Origin: Caulobacter hibisci
Lineage (GTDB): Bacteria > Pseudomonadota > Alphaproteobacteria > Caulobacterales > Caulobacteraceae
DNA length: 64,000 nt
Direction: 5' to 3'
Assembly (NCBI RefSeq): GCF_016135805.1
Contig: NZ_JADWOX010000015.1
Location: 62,001-126,000 of the forward strand
Shown here: in pieces, positions 26,042-34,514 of the stretch
How positions within the stretch are numbered: the stretch's first letter is position 1
Layout of the letters: each line of letters begins with the position of its first letter
The notes under the pieces: model-generated
The model's input: the letters and a program-made list of their open reading frames with translations, nothing else
What the model was told of the DNA's origin: nothing
Databases searched by the model: none
Position numbers and translations under genes: made by a program

Positions 26042-26188
26042 ATGGGTGACCAAAACCGCAATCCGCAGCAACAGCAGCAGAACCCGCAGCGACAGGCGCC
26101 GGGCCAACAGCAGCAGCAGCGCCAGAACGAACAGGGCCGCAACCCGGGCGGCCAGGAAAACCAGCCGGATCGCGACCGCGAACGCTGA
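26042..26188 (+). CDS. Gln/Asn/Arg-rich microprotein
   Basis: A 48-residue protein consisting almost entirely of Gln, Asn, Arg, Pro and Gly (MGDQNRNPQQQQQNPQRQ...), with no hydrophobic residues to speak of: it must be intrinsically disordered. A strong Shine-Dalgarno (GAGGAGAAGCCC before the ATG) and a hairpin after the stop argue it is expressed. It is highly basic with an acidic-basic tail (DRDRER). Small disordered proteins of this sort can be stress-induced, but no function is recognised. Confidence 0.6.
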   Translation: MGDQNRNPQQQQQNPQRQAPGQQQQQRQNEQGRNPGGQENQPDRDRER

Positions 26189-26220
26189 CTTAGCGGGCGT
26201 TAGCAGTGCTCCATCGGAGG

Positions 26221-26249
26221 AAGGGCCGGCGTCGCTCCGCCGGCCCTTT
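26221..26249 (+). terminator. terminator-like hairpin after the microprotein
   Basis: An 11-bp stem AAGGGCCGGCG / CGCCGGCCCTT with six-base loop. The T run is short (TTT then GTCG), so efficiency is uncertain. It also lies just 3' of purQ on the opposite strand. Confidence 0.6.
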
Positions 26250-26275
26250 GTCGTGGGCGGCGGGCCGTCAGGGCG

Positions 26276-26938
26276 TCAGGCGCTCTGGAAGACGCTGCGG
26301 AACAGGATCGCGCCGTCTTCCGAGCCGAGGTCGGCGTCGAAGGACCGGTCGGGGTGGGGCATCAGGCCCAGGACGTTGCCGCCGGCGTTGACGATGCCGG
26401 CGATGTCGCGGGCCGAACCGTTGGGGTTTTCCTTGTAGCGGAACACCACCTGGCCCTCGCCCTCGATGCGGTCGAGGGTTTCCTCGTCGGCGAAGAAGTT
26501 GCCCTCGCCGTTGCCGACGGTCATGACCGCGTCGCGCTGCTCGCCGAAGCTGGCGGTGAAGCGGGTCTGGCTGTTGACGATGTCCAGCTCGACCGGCTTG
26601 CAGATGTACTTCAGCTTGGCGTTGCGCAGCAGGGCGCCGGGCAGCAGGCCGACTTCGGTCAGCACCTGGAAGCCGTTGCAGATGCCGACTACGGCCACGC
26701 CCTTGTTGGCGGCCGAGACCACTTCGCGCATCACCGGGCTCTGGGCGGCCATGGCGCCGCAGCGCAGATAGTCGCCGTAGGAGAAGCCGCCGGGCAGGAC
26801 GATCAGGTCCAGGTCGTCCGGAAGGGCCGTCTCCTGGTGCCAGACCATCTCGACGCGAGCGCCGGTGGAGCGTTCGACGGCGACCTTGCAGTCACGATCG
26901 CAGTTGGAACCGGGGAAGACGACGACGGCGGCTTTCAT
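26276..26938 (-). CDS. purQ: phosphoribosylformylglycinamidine synthase, glutaminase subunit PurQ
   Basis: A 220-residue class I glutamine amidotransferase supplying ammonia to PurL. The nucleophile Cys87 is in VVGICNGFQVL, the catalytic His in GLMPHPDRSF, and the family start MKAAVVVFPGSNCDRD is present. The ATG at 26938 matches family N termini; an in-frame start at 26956 adds six residues only. It acts with PurS and PurL, both on the same strand in this window but not adjacent. Confidence 0.97.
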   Translation of the reverse strand: MKAAVVVFPGSNCDRDCKVAVERSTGARVEMVWHQETALPDDLDLIVLPGGFSYGDYLRCGAMAAQSPVMREVVSAANKGVAVVGICNGFQVLTEVGLLPGALLRNAKLKYICKPVELDIVNSQTRFTASFGEQRDAVMTVGNGEGNFFADEETLDRIEGEGQVVFRYKENPNGSARDIAGIVNAGGNVLGLMPHPDRSFDADLGSEDGAILFRSVFQSA

Positions 26939-26993
26939 GGCGCGGGCCTGTAGCACCGTTCGGATCGAATGTCAGGCGCCGCTGTCCCTAAAC

Positions 26994-27479
26994 TCACGCG
27001 CATTCGTCCAGCACCGGCTCGACCTCGTCGCCGGCCGGGGCGGGGAAGGGGTGGCGGAAGGTGAAGGCCGCCGGCGTCGGACCGTGGGCGGACAGCAGGG
27101 CGAGCTTCTCAAGCGCCTCCTCGACGCTGGGCCGATGGCCCGCCGGAACCCACCACAGAACCAGGTGCGGACCCTCGGCCGGCTCGAACCACTCGCGCCG
27201 CCGCCGCATGATCTCCACGTGGGCCGAGCGATAGACATAGGCGCCCAGCGACGGAATGTCGGTCCAGGTCGAGAGGTTGGGGATCACCAGCGGATCGCCG
27301 CCGACGGAGAGGTCGGTGGCGTTGTTGCCGTCGCCCTTCAGCCGCCAGACGAAGCCGGGCGAGCCCTCGGCCAGCTGGTTGATGCGGTCCAGATTGTCGA
27401 CGAAGTCCTTGATCGCCGGATCGTCGATCGGCGCTTTCAAGCGGCCGATATTGACCTGGGCCAGTTCAAAGGCGGCCAT
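26994..27479 (-). CDS. DUF3291-family protein
   Basis: A 161-residue soluble protein. The start (ELAQVNIGRLKAPIDDPAIKDFVDNLDRIN) and core (GFVWRLKGDG, VIPNLSTWTDIPSLGAYVYRSAHVEIMRRRREWF) are those of DUF3291, a ferredoxin-like dimeric alpha/beta barrel type family related to antibiotic monooxygenase folds. Biochemical role unknown. It lies 55 bases upstream of purQ on the same strand and may be transcribed with it. Confidence 0.8.
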   Translation of the reverse strand: MAAFELAQVNIGRLKAPIDDPAIKDFVDNLDRINQLAEGSPGFVWRLKGDGNNATDLSVGGDPLVIPNLSTWTDIPSLGAYVYRSAHVEIMRRRREWFEPAEGPHLVLWWVPAGHRPSVEEALEKLALLSAHGPTPAAFTFRHPFPAPAGDEVEPVLDECA

Positions 27480-27537
27480 GACGTCCTCCCGTCCTGTTCA
27501 GGCGAAGGTAGGGAGCCACGGCCGCCGCCGAAAGGAC

Positions 27538-28113
27538 TCAGCTTCCCAGTAGTCGGCGCAGCTGGCCTTCCGCCCGGTCGGGGGGCGACTGGTAGGCGAT
27601 CGGTTCGACGAAACCGCCCTTGGCGTCGAACAGGTAGATCGCCGACGAGTGGTCGATCGTATATTCGCCGCCGTCCTGCGGGACCTTCTTGTAATAGACG
27701 CGATAGGCCTTGGCGGTCTTGGCGATCTCGTCCGGCGTGCCGGTGAAGCCCTGGATGCGCGGGTCGAAGTTCGACAGGTAGAGCTTCAATTGCTGCGGCG
27801 TGTCGCGCTCGGGATCGACCGAGACAAACACCACGTTCAGCTTGTCGGCGTCCGGCCCCAGGGCCTTCAGCCAGGCGCTCATGTCGGTCATGGTCGTGGG
27901 GCAGACCTCCGGGCAGTAGGTGAAGCCGAAGAAGATCGCCGTCGGCTTGCCCAGCAGGCTTTTCTCGGTGACCGGCTTGCCGTTGGTGTCCACGAGGTTG
28001 AACGGCCCGCCAATCTGGATCGTCGAGCGCGGGGCCTGCGCCGGGGCCTTCTGGTCGCAGGCGGCCAGGGGCAGGGCGGCGGCGAGCGCGGCCGCCAGGA
28101 ACAGGGCGCGCAT
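27538..28113 (-). CDS. SCO1/SenC-family copper metallochaperone, lipoprotein
   Basis: A 191-residue periplasmic membrane-anchored protein. Lipobox LPLAAC puts the lipidated Cys at 19. The thioredoxin-like fold carries the copper-binding CPEVCP (FTYCPEVCPTTMTDM) and the distal His in TIDHSSAIYLFD. SCO proteins reduce and load the CuA site of cytochrome oxidase. Its ATG overlaps the stop of the PCuAC gene (TGATG), and the two proteins are known to hand over copper, so they probably act together. Confidence 0.93.
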   Translation of the reverse strand: MRALFLAAALAAALPLAACDQKAPAQAPRSTIQIGGPFNLVDTNGKPVTEKSLLGKPTAIFFGFTYCPEVCPTTMTDMSAWLKALGPDADKLNVVFVSVDPERDTPQQLKLYLSNFDPRIQGFTGTPDEIAKTAKAYRVYYKKVPQDGGEYTIDHSSAIYLFDAKGGFVEPIAYQSPPDRAEGQLRRLLGS

Positions 28114-28547
28114 CAAGGCTTCACCGCGGTGCGGACCGGGGCCTCGACCGTCACCGGCGGAGCCTTGGCGAACTTCAAGGTCAGGGGAACCTTGGCGCCG
28201 TCCTTGAGGGCGATCTTCGGACCGATGATCATCAGGTGCTCGGCGCCGGGCTTCAGGGCCACGGCCTGGCCGGCCGGCAGGGCGATGCCGTCGGCCAGCT
28301 TGCGCATCCGCATCACCCCGCCGTCCATCGACATGATGTGGATCTCGCCGCGCTTGGCGGCCGGGGTCTCGACGGCGACCAGCCGGTCGTCGGCGGCGGC
28401 CGTCAGGGTGACGTAGCAGCCGCCGGCCATGGCTCCGGCCGGGGCGGCGCGGCACCAGGCGTCGGCGACGGCGACCTTGGCGGGCGGAGCGGCCAGGGCC
28501 GAGCTCGCCAGGGCCAGGGCGGCGAGCGGGAGGAGGAAGGCTTTCAT
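28113..28547 (-). CDS. PCu(A)C-type periplasmic copper chaperone
   Basis: A 144-residue exported cupredoxin-like chaperone. The signal peptide is MKAFLLPLAALALASSALA. The copper motif H-M-x10-M-x21-H-x-M is represented by EIHIMSMDGGVMRMRKL and later GAEHLMIIG. It binds Cu(I) and delivers it, together with SCO, to cytochrome oxidase CuA. It is downstream of a PepSY protein and overlaps the SCO gene by one base. Confidence 0.92.
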   Translation of the reverse strand: MKAFLLPLAALALASSALAAPPAKVAVADAWCRAAPAGAMAGGCYVTLTAAADDRLVAVETPAAKRGEIHIMSMDGGVMRMRKLADGIALPAGQAVALKPGAEHLMIIGPKIALKDGAKVPLTLKFAKAPPVTVEAPVRTAVKP

Positions 28548-28550
28548 CAG

Positions 28551-29882
28551 TCAGGCTCCGAGGCGCGGCGCGGGGGACAGCCGCCGCAGGACGAGGTCGA
28601 GGATCAGCGCCGCCGCCAGCGAGGCGCCGACGAGCGGATAGAGAACGGCCAACGGCAGGACGACGGCCAGAAGACCCAGATAGGCGCCGCGACGGGCCGG
28701 CGGAACGGGCGCGGCCAGGCGACTCTTGGGCCTGCGCTTCCACCACATCACCACGGCCGAGACGCCCAGCAGCCAGATCGAGATGCAGCCGGCCAGCATC
28801 AGCAGCTTGTTGGCCAGGCCGAACTGCTGGCCCTGGTGGACGGCGATGCCCCATTCGATGACCTTGGCCGCCGCGCCGAAGTCACGATAGCCGATGTCGG
28901 CCAGCACCCGGCCGTCGGCCCCGTCGAGATAGACCGTGCGGGCGTTCTCGACCTTGTCGGGCATGTAGGCGGCGGTCCAGGCCCCGCCCGGGGTCTTGGG
29001 CAGGCTCAGGGTGAAGCCGTCGGTCAGGCCCGCCGCCCGGGCCTTGCCGACGATGGCGTCGACGCCGAGGGCCGCGTGGTGGTCATGGTGGCTCGCGGGC
29101 GCCGCCTTGGTCTGCAGGGCCCAGGGCACGCCCTCGGCCGGTTCATCGTGGTGCGACTGAACGACCGGCGGCTTGGGGCGGCCAAGTCCGGCTTCGGTCG
29201 TCAGCTGGCGGACCTCCTTGCCCCAGAAGGCCGACCACGGCATGCCGGTGACCGCCAGGAAGACGATCACCGCGCCGGCGAAGATCCCTGTGACGGCGTG
29301 CAGGTCGCGCCAGAACAGCCGCTTGGCCGGCCGGCTCCGCACGGTGACAACGCCGCCGCTCCGGCCACGCGGCCACCACAGGAAGACGCCGGTGGCGACC
29401 AGCACGATCGCCCAGCCGGCCGCGACCTCGACCAGCAGGTTGGCGACAGGACCGGCGATGTCGAGGCTGTGCAGCCGCTTGACCAGGCCCATCAGCCCGC
29501 CCGGCGCCGTCACGCCCAGGGCCTGGCCCGTATGCGGATCGACATAGGCCGTCGTCTTGCCGGAAGCCGTCTCGACGGCCACCTGCACCGACCGATCGCT
29601 GCGCGCGGGGATGACCATCTGCACGGCCTTGCCGCCGCCCGCCACCTCGGCCGCGGCCAGCCAGGTCGCCGGGCTCGCCGTTTCCGGGCCATCGGCGACG
29701 ACGACCAGGGGGCGGTGGATGATCGCCGTCAGCTCGTCCTTGAACAGGTAGAGCCCGCCGGTCAGGGCCAGCAGCATCAGCACGGGCAGGACCAGCAGGC
29801 CCGCATAGAAGTGCCAGCGCCAGAAGGCGCGGTAGACCTCGCCGGCGGGCGAGGTCCCTTGGGTTTCGCTCGCGTCCGTCAC
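28551..29882 (-). CDS. PepSY-domain membrane protein (probable reductase-like)
   Basis: A 443-residue inner-membrane protein of the PepSY-associated TM family, with about four to five helices: the first at AGLLVLPVLMLLALTGGLYL, others near 195-215, 225-250 and at the C terminus. Two PepSY-type periplasmic regions lie between, with His-rich stretches (SHHDEPAEG, SHHDHHAALG). Relatives beside TonB receptors are thought to reduce or accept metal-chelates. No ATG is present at the N terminus; the GTG at 29882, two bases after the receptor stop, is the best start and implies translational coupling. Confidence 0.85.
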   Translation of the reverse strand: MTDASETQGTSPAGEVYRAFWRWHFYAGLLVLPVLMLLALTGGLYLFKDELTAIIHRPLVVVADGPETASPATWLAAAEVAGGGKAVQMVIPARSDRSVQVAVETASGKTTAYVDPHTGQALGVTAPGGLMGLVKRLHSLDIAGPVANLLVEVAAGWAIVLVATGVFLWWPRGRSGGVVTVRSRPAKRLFWRDLHAVTGIFAGAVIVFLAVTGMPWSAFWGKEVRQLTTEAGLGRPKPPVVQSHHDEPAEGVPWALQTKAAPASHHDHHAALGVDAIVGKARAAGLTDGFTLSLPKTPGGAWTAAYMPDKVENARTVYLDGADGRVLADIGYRDFGAAAKVIEWGIAVHQGQQFGLANKLLMLAGCISIWLLGVSAVVMWWKRRPKSRLAAPVPPARRGAYLGLLAVVLPLAVLYPLVGASLAAALILDLVLRRLSPAPRLGA

Positions 29883-29884
29883 GG

Positions 29885-31933
29885 TCAGAACGACACCGTC
29901 ACGCCGCCATAGACCGAGCGGCCGTCGCCGGGCCACAGGGCGGCGGTCGAGGCGGTCCAGACCGTGGCCGCCTGGGTGTTGGAGACATAGGCCTCGTCGG
30001 TCAGGTTCCGTGCGTCGAGGAACAGCGAGATCTTGTCGGTCGCCTTCCAGCCGGCGTTGAGGTTGAGGATCGCGTAGCTGGGGGCGGTCTTGGTGTTCTT
30101 GTAGTCGATCCACTGGTCGCTGGCGGACCATTCGACCGACGGGGCCACGAACCAGCCGCCGCGACCATCGTAGCGGACCTCGGCGCGGTAGAAGTGCTCG
30201 GGCACGATCGGCAGGCGGTTGTCGCCGTACTGGACGTCGCCGTCGAAGCGGAAGTCCGACCACGTCCAGGTCTGGCGCAGCCGCCAGCGCGGGGCCACGG
30301 CCCAGTCCAGGGCCGCCTCGATCCCCTGGTGGATGGTCTTGTCGGCGTTGAAGGTGGCGGCCGGGATCAGGCTGCTGACCGCGTATTGCAGCATCTCGTG
30401 CTTCAGGTTCGCCCGGTACAGGGTGACGTCGTAGGTCAGCGGGCCGCGATGGCCCCGCGTGCCGATCTCGCCGGTCCAGGCCTCTTGCGCCTGCACGGCC
30501 GTGAAGCCGGTGTTGGTCGGCGTCATGGAGCTGAAGTTCGGCGGCTCGACCGAGCGGGTGAGGTTGGCGAAGATCTGGTCGCCGCCGTCGCCCTGCCACA
30601 GCAGGCCCACGCGCGGCGAGAACCACTCATAGGTCTTGTCGGCGGTCAGGTTGAAGGTCGTTGCGACGCCCGGCACGGCGAAGCTGACATAGTCGCGCTC
30701 GGCTCGGCCCCAGGTCGCCCCGCCCACCAGGGCCAGCTTGTCGGTCACGAACAGCCGGCCCTCGCCGAACAGGTCCATGGCCCTGGCGTTCTGCTGGGTG
30801 CGCGAGGTCGGTGCGCCGCGCGCTCCGCGGTTGTTGACGTAGAAGTTGGAGTCCAGATCGCCCTGGCGATACCAGGCGCCGAAGAAGGCGTCGGTGCGCA
30901 GGCCGCCCAGCTGGCCGTCCCAGTCGAAGCGACCGAAGGCGCCGTAGTTGCGGCTCTGCTGGTCGATGACCTGGAAGATCGGGTGGTCCAGGTCCTTCCA
31001 CACCGCATAGACCGCGCCTTCGAACACCAGCTCGTCGCTCAGCCGCCAGCTGGTGCGCAGCGAGCCGCGCAGGCCGCGCTGGTTGCGGCCCTGGTCGGCG
31101 GCGGCGCTGGCCGCGGCGGTCTGGCGGGGATTGGCCTCGAACTGGGCCACGGTCAGGGCGCCGGGGATCTCCTGGTTGACGTTCGAGCCGTTGAGGATGA
31201 AGCGCACCTCGCGGTCCTGGCCGAAGGAGCGGCCGATATTGAGGCTGCCGAACTGGATGTTTTGCTGGCTCTGCGAGCGCCAGCCCTGGCTGGTCTGGTT
31301 GGTGGCGGCGGCATAGACGTCCCAGTCGCCCGACTGGCGGGCCAGCGCGACATGCTCGCGGATCAGCCCGTAGGAGCCGCCATCGACCCGCACCTGGGCG
31401 CCGTAGCCGGCGTCCTTGCCGGTCGGCGTGACCATGTTGATCGCCCCGCCCAGCAGGGCGCCGCCGAAGCGCAGGGCGTTGCCGCCGCGATAGACCTCGG
31501 CATAGCGGGTGTTGAGCGGATCGACCGCCTGGCTGTCGCCATAGCCGTCGGCCTCGTTCAGCGGCACGCCGTCCTGGGCCAGCAGCAGGCCGCGGTTGTG
31601 GCTGGCGTTGCCGATCCCCGACCCGCGGATCGAGATGCGGATGTCGCCGCCCCACTTGCGCTGGGCGTAGACCCCGGGGGCGTCGCGCAGCATGTCGTCC
31701 AGGGCGATGGCCTGGCGGGAGGCGTAGGATTCCTGCGAGATCACCGACACCGCGCCCGGCGTTTCCGAAAGGCGGCCGCGGGCCAGGGCGACCACTGAGG
31801 GCTCCTCGGGATTGCGGCGGGCGGTGACGATGACCGAGGTGACGTCGGTGTCGGCGGCGTCGGGCGTATCAGCGGCGAAGGCGGCGGGCGCGACGGCGAG
31901 CATGGCGGCGGACGCCAGCAAGAGAGACTTCAT
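29885..31933 (-). CDS. TonB-dependent outer-membrane receptor, probably for copper
   Basis: A 682-residue receptor: signal peptide (about 20 residues), TonB-box-like TSVIVTARR, plug domain (LDDMLRDAPGVYAQ, RGSGIGNASHNRGLLL, QDGVPLNEADGYGDSQ), then a 22-strand barrel ending in the canonical Phe (GGVTVSF). The substrate is inferred from neighbours: PepSY protein, PCuAC and SCO follow with almost no gaps, and a DUF2946 gene precedes. That set is seen at copper uptake loci such as the rhizobial pcu operon. Confidence 0.9.
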   Translation of the reverse strand: MKSLLLASAAMLAVAPAAFAADTPDAADTDVTSVIVTARRNPEEPSVVALARGRLSETPGAVSVISQESYASRQAIALDDMLRDAPGVYAQRKWGGDIRISIRGSGIGNASHNRGLLLAQDGVPLNEADGYGDSQAVDPLNTRYAEVYRGGNALRFGGALLGGAINMVTPTGKDAGYGAQVRVDGGSYGLIREHVALARQSGDWDVYAAATNQTSQGWRSQSQQNIQFGSLNIGRSFGQDREVRFILNGSNVNQEIPGALTVAQFEANPRQTAAASAAADQGRNQRGLRGSLRTSWRLSDELVFEGAVYAVWKDLDHPIFQVIDQQSRNYGAFGRFDWDGQLGGLRTDAFFGAWYRQGDLDSNFYVNNRGARGAPTSRTQQNARAMDLFGEGRLFVTDKLALVGGATWGRAERDYVSFAVPGVATTFNLTADKTYEWFSPRVGLLWQGDGGDQIFANLTRSVEPPNFSSMTPTNTGFTAVQAQEAWTGEIGTRGHRGPLTYDVTLYRANLKHEMLQYAVSSLIPAATFNADKTIHQGIEAALDWAVAPRWRLRQTWTWSDFRFDGDVQYGDNRLPIVPEHFYRAEVRYDGRGGWFVAPSVEWSASDQWIDYKNTKTAPSYAILNLNAGWKATDKISLFLDARNLTDEAYVSNTQAATVWTASTAALWPGDGRSVYGGVTVSF

Positions 31934-32029
31934 GGAACGGTTCTGGTCCTTCGGCCGCGCGGGGCGGCCGTGATGATCTGCGCGCGTCGCAGCGGACGCG
32001 CGGGCGCTAGCCGGCCGAGGGCGGCGGGA

Positions 32030-32461
32030 TCAGATCAGCAGGGACGGAGGACCGGTGGCAGGCGGCGGCGGGGCGGCCAGGCCCCGGCCGGGAACGACTG
32101 TGCGCGCCAGGGGCGGCGGCGTTTCGCTGTGGGCGATCGCCAGGGCCTCGCCGGCCAGGGCGATCTCGACCGGCGGCGCGGCCGGGCCCTGGGCGGCGAA
32201 CGGGCAGGGGCCGTCATGCGCCGGCTTCTTCTCGCCGTGGTCGTCCTGATCGTCCTGGTGCGAGGCCAGCAGGTCGCCGGGCGCGACCATCTTGGCCCCG
32301 TCGGCGGTGCAGAGCACCAGGGCGAAGGGCAGGCCGTTGCGGGCTTCGGCGTTGGGCATGAAGCCGGCCGGGACCAGCACCTTGAGCACGATGGCCAGCA
32401 CCGCGAGCGCCAGGAAGGCGTCGCGCGCAAGCAGTCGGGCAAGGGCGGTCGGACGGGTCAC
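32030..32461 (-). CDS. DUF2946-type membrane-anchored protein
   Basis: A 143-residue protein with one N-terminal hydrophobic segment (DAFLALAVLAIVLKVLVPAGFMP) and a His/Cys-containing exported part (LVLCTADGAKM, HQDDQDDHGEKK, HDGPCPFAAQGP). PAGFMP followed by a Cys and a later CPF is the DUF2946 pattern, a family found beside copper-linked TonB receptors. There is no ATG in a good position; the GTG at 32461 gives the family-like N terminus but has no clear Shine-Dalgarno. It is the first gene of the putative copper cluster, 96 bases before the receptor. Confidence 0.72.
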   Translation of the reverse strand: MTRPTALARLLARDAFLALAVLAIVLKVLVPAGFMPNAEARNGLPFALVLCTADGAKMVAPGDLLASHQDDQDDHGEKKPAHDGPCPFAAQGPAAPPVEIALAGEALAIAHSETPPPLARTVVPGRGLAAPPPPATGPPSLLI

Positions 32462-32638
32462 GGGGCAGCTATAGCTTAAACATCCAGGGTTGTCGTGCGG
32501 GGTTGTCGGGCAACGCCGGCGTCGCGAGGGCCACAAGTTCTGGATCGTCGATACAATCCATAGTAGCGTTCATAAGTAACGTCGTTCCGTGATTGCGGCG
32601 ACCCTGGGGGCCGCGCCGGACGCATCGGGGAGATCGTG

Positions 32639-33319
32639 ATGGGCGTCGAGGTGCTTGAGACCGCGCCGGCGGAAGCCGCGCACGCCGAGGCGACGCAAGC
32701 CGAGGGAGCCGGCGGATTCGGCGTGTTCAGCGGCGATCCCCGGACCGTCTGGCTGACCGAAGGCGACGACGATCGGCGGATGAAGCTGATCGATCCCTTC
32801 AGCTTCAGGGACGCGGCCGGCAAGGTCTGGGACGCGCCGGCAGGGTGGGTCGTCGACGGGGCTTCGATACCCCGGGCGCTGTGGACGCTGGTCGGCTCGC
32901 CCTACACCGGCGACTACCGCCGCGCGTCGATCGTCCACGACGTCGCCTGCGATCGCCATCCGCACGACGGGCCCGACCGGCGGGCGGGGGACACGATGTT
33001 CTACGCCGCCTGCCGGGCCGGAGGATGCAGCGCGGTGCAGGCCAAGCTGCTGTATCTGGGGGTGCGGATCGGCTCGACCTGGGCCGGCCAGGAGGCGCTG
33101 CCGGGCGGGGACGACAAGGTCAGGCTGCGTCCGTCGCCCGAGGATCGTCTGCTGCAGGAAGAGTTCGCGCGCCTGGGCGACCAGGTGGTCGCCGCGGAGG
33201 TCGCGTCGCTGGGCGCCGAGCGCCTGCTCGACCCGCAGGAGGAAGCCGCCCGCGCGGTCGCCGAGGTCGATGCGATCGTGGCCGCCAACACGGCGGGGCT
33301 GGCCGCGCCGGGAAGCTGA
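32639..33319 (+). CDS. DUF1353-family protein
   Basis: A 226-residue protein. The central part (VDGASIPRALWTLVGSPYTGDYRRASIVHDVAC, then GDTMFYAACRAGG) is DUF1353, a family common in phages and bacterial genomes whose conserved Ser, His and Asp hint at a hydrolytic role. The C-terminal ~90 residues are Ala/Glu-rich and probably helical. GGGGAG lies six bases before the ATG at 32639 (a GTG at 32636 is also possible). It is followed by a small hairpin. Confidence 0.8.
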   Translation: MGVEVLETAPAEAAHAEATQAEGAGGFGVFSGDPRTVWLTEGDDDRRMKLIDPFSFRDAAGKVWDAPAGWVVDGASIPRALWTLVGSPYTGDYRRASIVHDVACDRHPHDGPDRRAGDTMFYAACRAGGCSAVQAKLLYLGVRIGSTWAGQEALPGGDDKVRLRPSPEDRLLQEEFARLGDQVVAAEVASLGAERLLDPQEEAARAVAEVDAIVAANTAGLAAPGS

Positions 33320-33325
33320 AGGAGG

Positions 33326-33349
33326 CGAGGGACGGCTGAGCGTCCCTCG
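33326..33349 (+). terminator. hairpin after the DUF1353 gene
   Basis: Perfect 9-bp stem CGAGGGACG / CGTCCCTCG with six-base loop, seven bases after the stop codon. It lacks a T run, so it is at best a weak terminator or an RNA 3'-end stabiliser. Confidence 0.45.
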
Positions 33350-33380
33350 ATCCGTATCGCCCTTAGGCCCTCGTCTCGCC

Positions 33381-33620
33381 TTAAGCGATGTCGATGCGGT
33401 AGCTTTCGATGACCGTGTTGGCCAGCAGCTTCTCGCACATGGCCTTGACCTCGGCCTTGGCGGCCTCGGCGTCGGTTCCGTCGAGGTCGAACTCGATGAC
33501 GCGGCCGACGCGGGCCTCCTTCACCGACGGCCAGCCCAGGCCGTGCAGGGCGTTCTCGACGGCCTTGCCCTGGACGTCGAGCACGCCGGGCTTCAGGAAC
33601 ACGTGGACGGTGGCTTTCAC
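33381..33620 (-). CDS. purS: phosphoribosylformylglycinamidine synthase subunit PurS, GTG start
   Basis: A 79-residue PurS, the small dimeric subunit that bridges PurQ and PurL in the FGAM synthase complex. The sequence KATVHVFLKPGVLDVQGKAVENALHGLG is diagnostic. The start is GTG at 33620 with GAGG eight bases upstream; there is no ATG. It follows purC on the same strand after 138 bases occupied by a repeat. Confidence 0.95.
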   Translation of the reverse strand: MKATVHVFLKPGVLDVQGKAVENALHGLGWPSVKEARVGRVIEFDLDGTDAEAAKAEVKAMCEKLLANTVIESYRIDIA

Positions 33621-33629
33621 TGTAAATTC

Positions 33630-33750
33630 CTCCCTCGCGAAGCGGGGGAGGGGGACCGCGAAGCGGTGGAGGGGCGTAAGCCGTCCACGGCGATCGGGAT
33701 CTTCCCCCTCCGTCGCCTCCGGCGACACCTCCCCCTCCAGGGAGAGGATC
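33630..33750. repeat. intergenic repeat between purC and purS, family A-like
   Basis: An inverted pair of CCTCCCCC-type palindromic units with small inner hairpins (CGCGAAGCG, CGCCTCCGGCG), filling the gap between purC and purS. In the transcript it would form large hairpins between the two cistrons. Confidence 0.82.
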
Positions 33751-33758
33751 AAAAATGA

Positions 33759-34514
33759 CTAGTGCACGCCGCCTTGGATGACGGTGGGCATTTCCTTCAT
33801 GATGCCGAGGCGGCGGGCCACTTCGGTATAGCTCTCGATGACATTGCCCAGGTCGCGACGGAAGCGGTCCTTGTCCAGCTTCTCGTTGGTGGCGGCGTCC
33901 CACAGGCGGCAGCTGTCGGGGCTGATCTCGTCGGCCAGGATGATCCGCGAGAAGTCGCCCTCGTAGATGCGGCCGAACTCGATCTTGAAGTCCACCAGGG
34001 TGATGCCGACGCCGCTGAACAGGCCCGACAGGTAGTCGTTGACCCGCAGGGCCATGGCCATCATGTCGTCGATCTCCTGGGTGGCGGCCCAGTTGAAGGC
34101 GGTGATGTGCTCTTCCGACACCATCGGGTCGTTGAGCTTGTCTTCCTTGTAGTAGAACTCGATGATCGAGCGCGGCAGCGGCTGGCCTTCGGTCAGGCCC
34201 AGGCGCGTGGCGATCGAGCCGGCGGCGATGTTGCGCACGACGACTTCCAGCGGAATGATCTCGACTTCCTTGATCAGCTGCTCGCGCAGATTCAGCCGGC
34301 GGATGAAGTGGTTCTGTACGCCGATCGAATTCAGGCGAGTCATGACGTACTCGCTGATCCGGTTGTTGATGACGCCCTTGCCTTCGAGCTGGGCCTTCTT
34401 CTCGCCGTTGAAGGCGGTGGCGTCGTCCTTGAAGTACTGGATCAGGGTGCCGGGCTCGGGGCCCTCGTACAGGATCTTGGCCTTGCCTTCGTAGATCTTC
34501 TTGCGACGGGTCAT
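33759..34514 (-). CDS. purC: SAICAR synthetase
   Basis: A 251-residue phosphoribosylaminoimidazole-succinocarboxamide synthase, which ligates aspartate to CAIR. Motifs: RRKKIYEGKAKILYEG at the start, PLEVVVRNIAAGS, LVDFKIEFGR and ILADEISPDSCRLWD. The ATG at 34514 matches family N termini; an upstream in-frame start at 34556 adds an unrelated extension. It is the first of the purC-purS pair. Confidence 0.97.
   Translation of the reverse strand: MTRRKKIYEGKAKILYEGPEPGTLIQYFKDDATAFNGEKKAQLEGKGVINNRISEYVMTRLNSIGVQNHFIRRLNLREQLIKEVEIIPLEVVVRNIAAGSIATRLGLTEGQPLPRSIIEFYYKEDKLNDPMVSEEHITAFNWAATQEIDDMMAMALRVNDYLSGLFSGVGITLVDFKIEFGRIYEGDFSRIILADEISPDSCRLWDAATNEKLDKDRFRRDLGNVIESYTEVARRLGIMKEMPTVIQGGVH

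Noticed and set aside
26046..26438. 130-codon frame overlapping the Gln-rich microprotein in another frame
   Set aside because: It runs through the hairpin and antisense to purQ; the alternative frame at 26042 has the proper Shine-Dalgarno.
28551..30626. 691-codon frame joining the PepSY protein with off-frame TonB receptor sequence
   Set aside because: The upstream part is an Arg/Pro-rich off-frame product of the receptor gene; the PepSY protein starts at or near the GTG at 29882.
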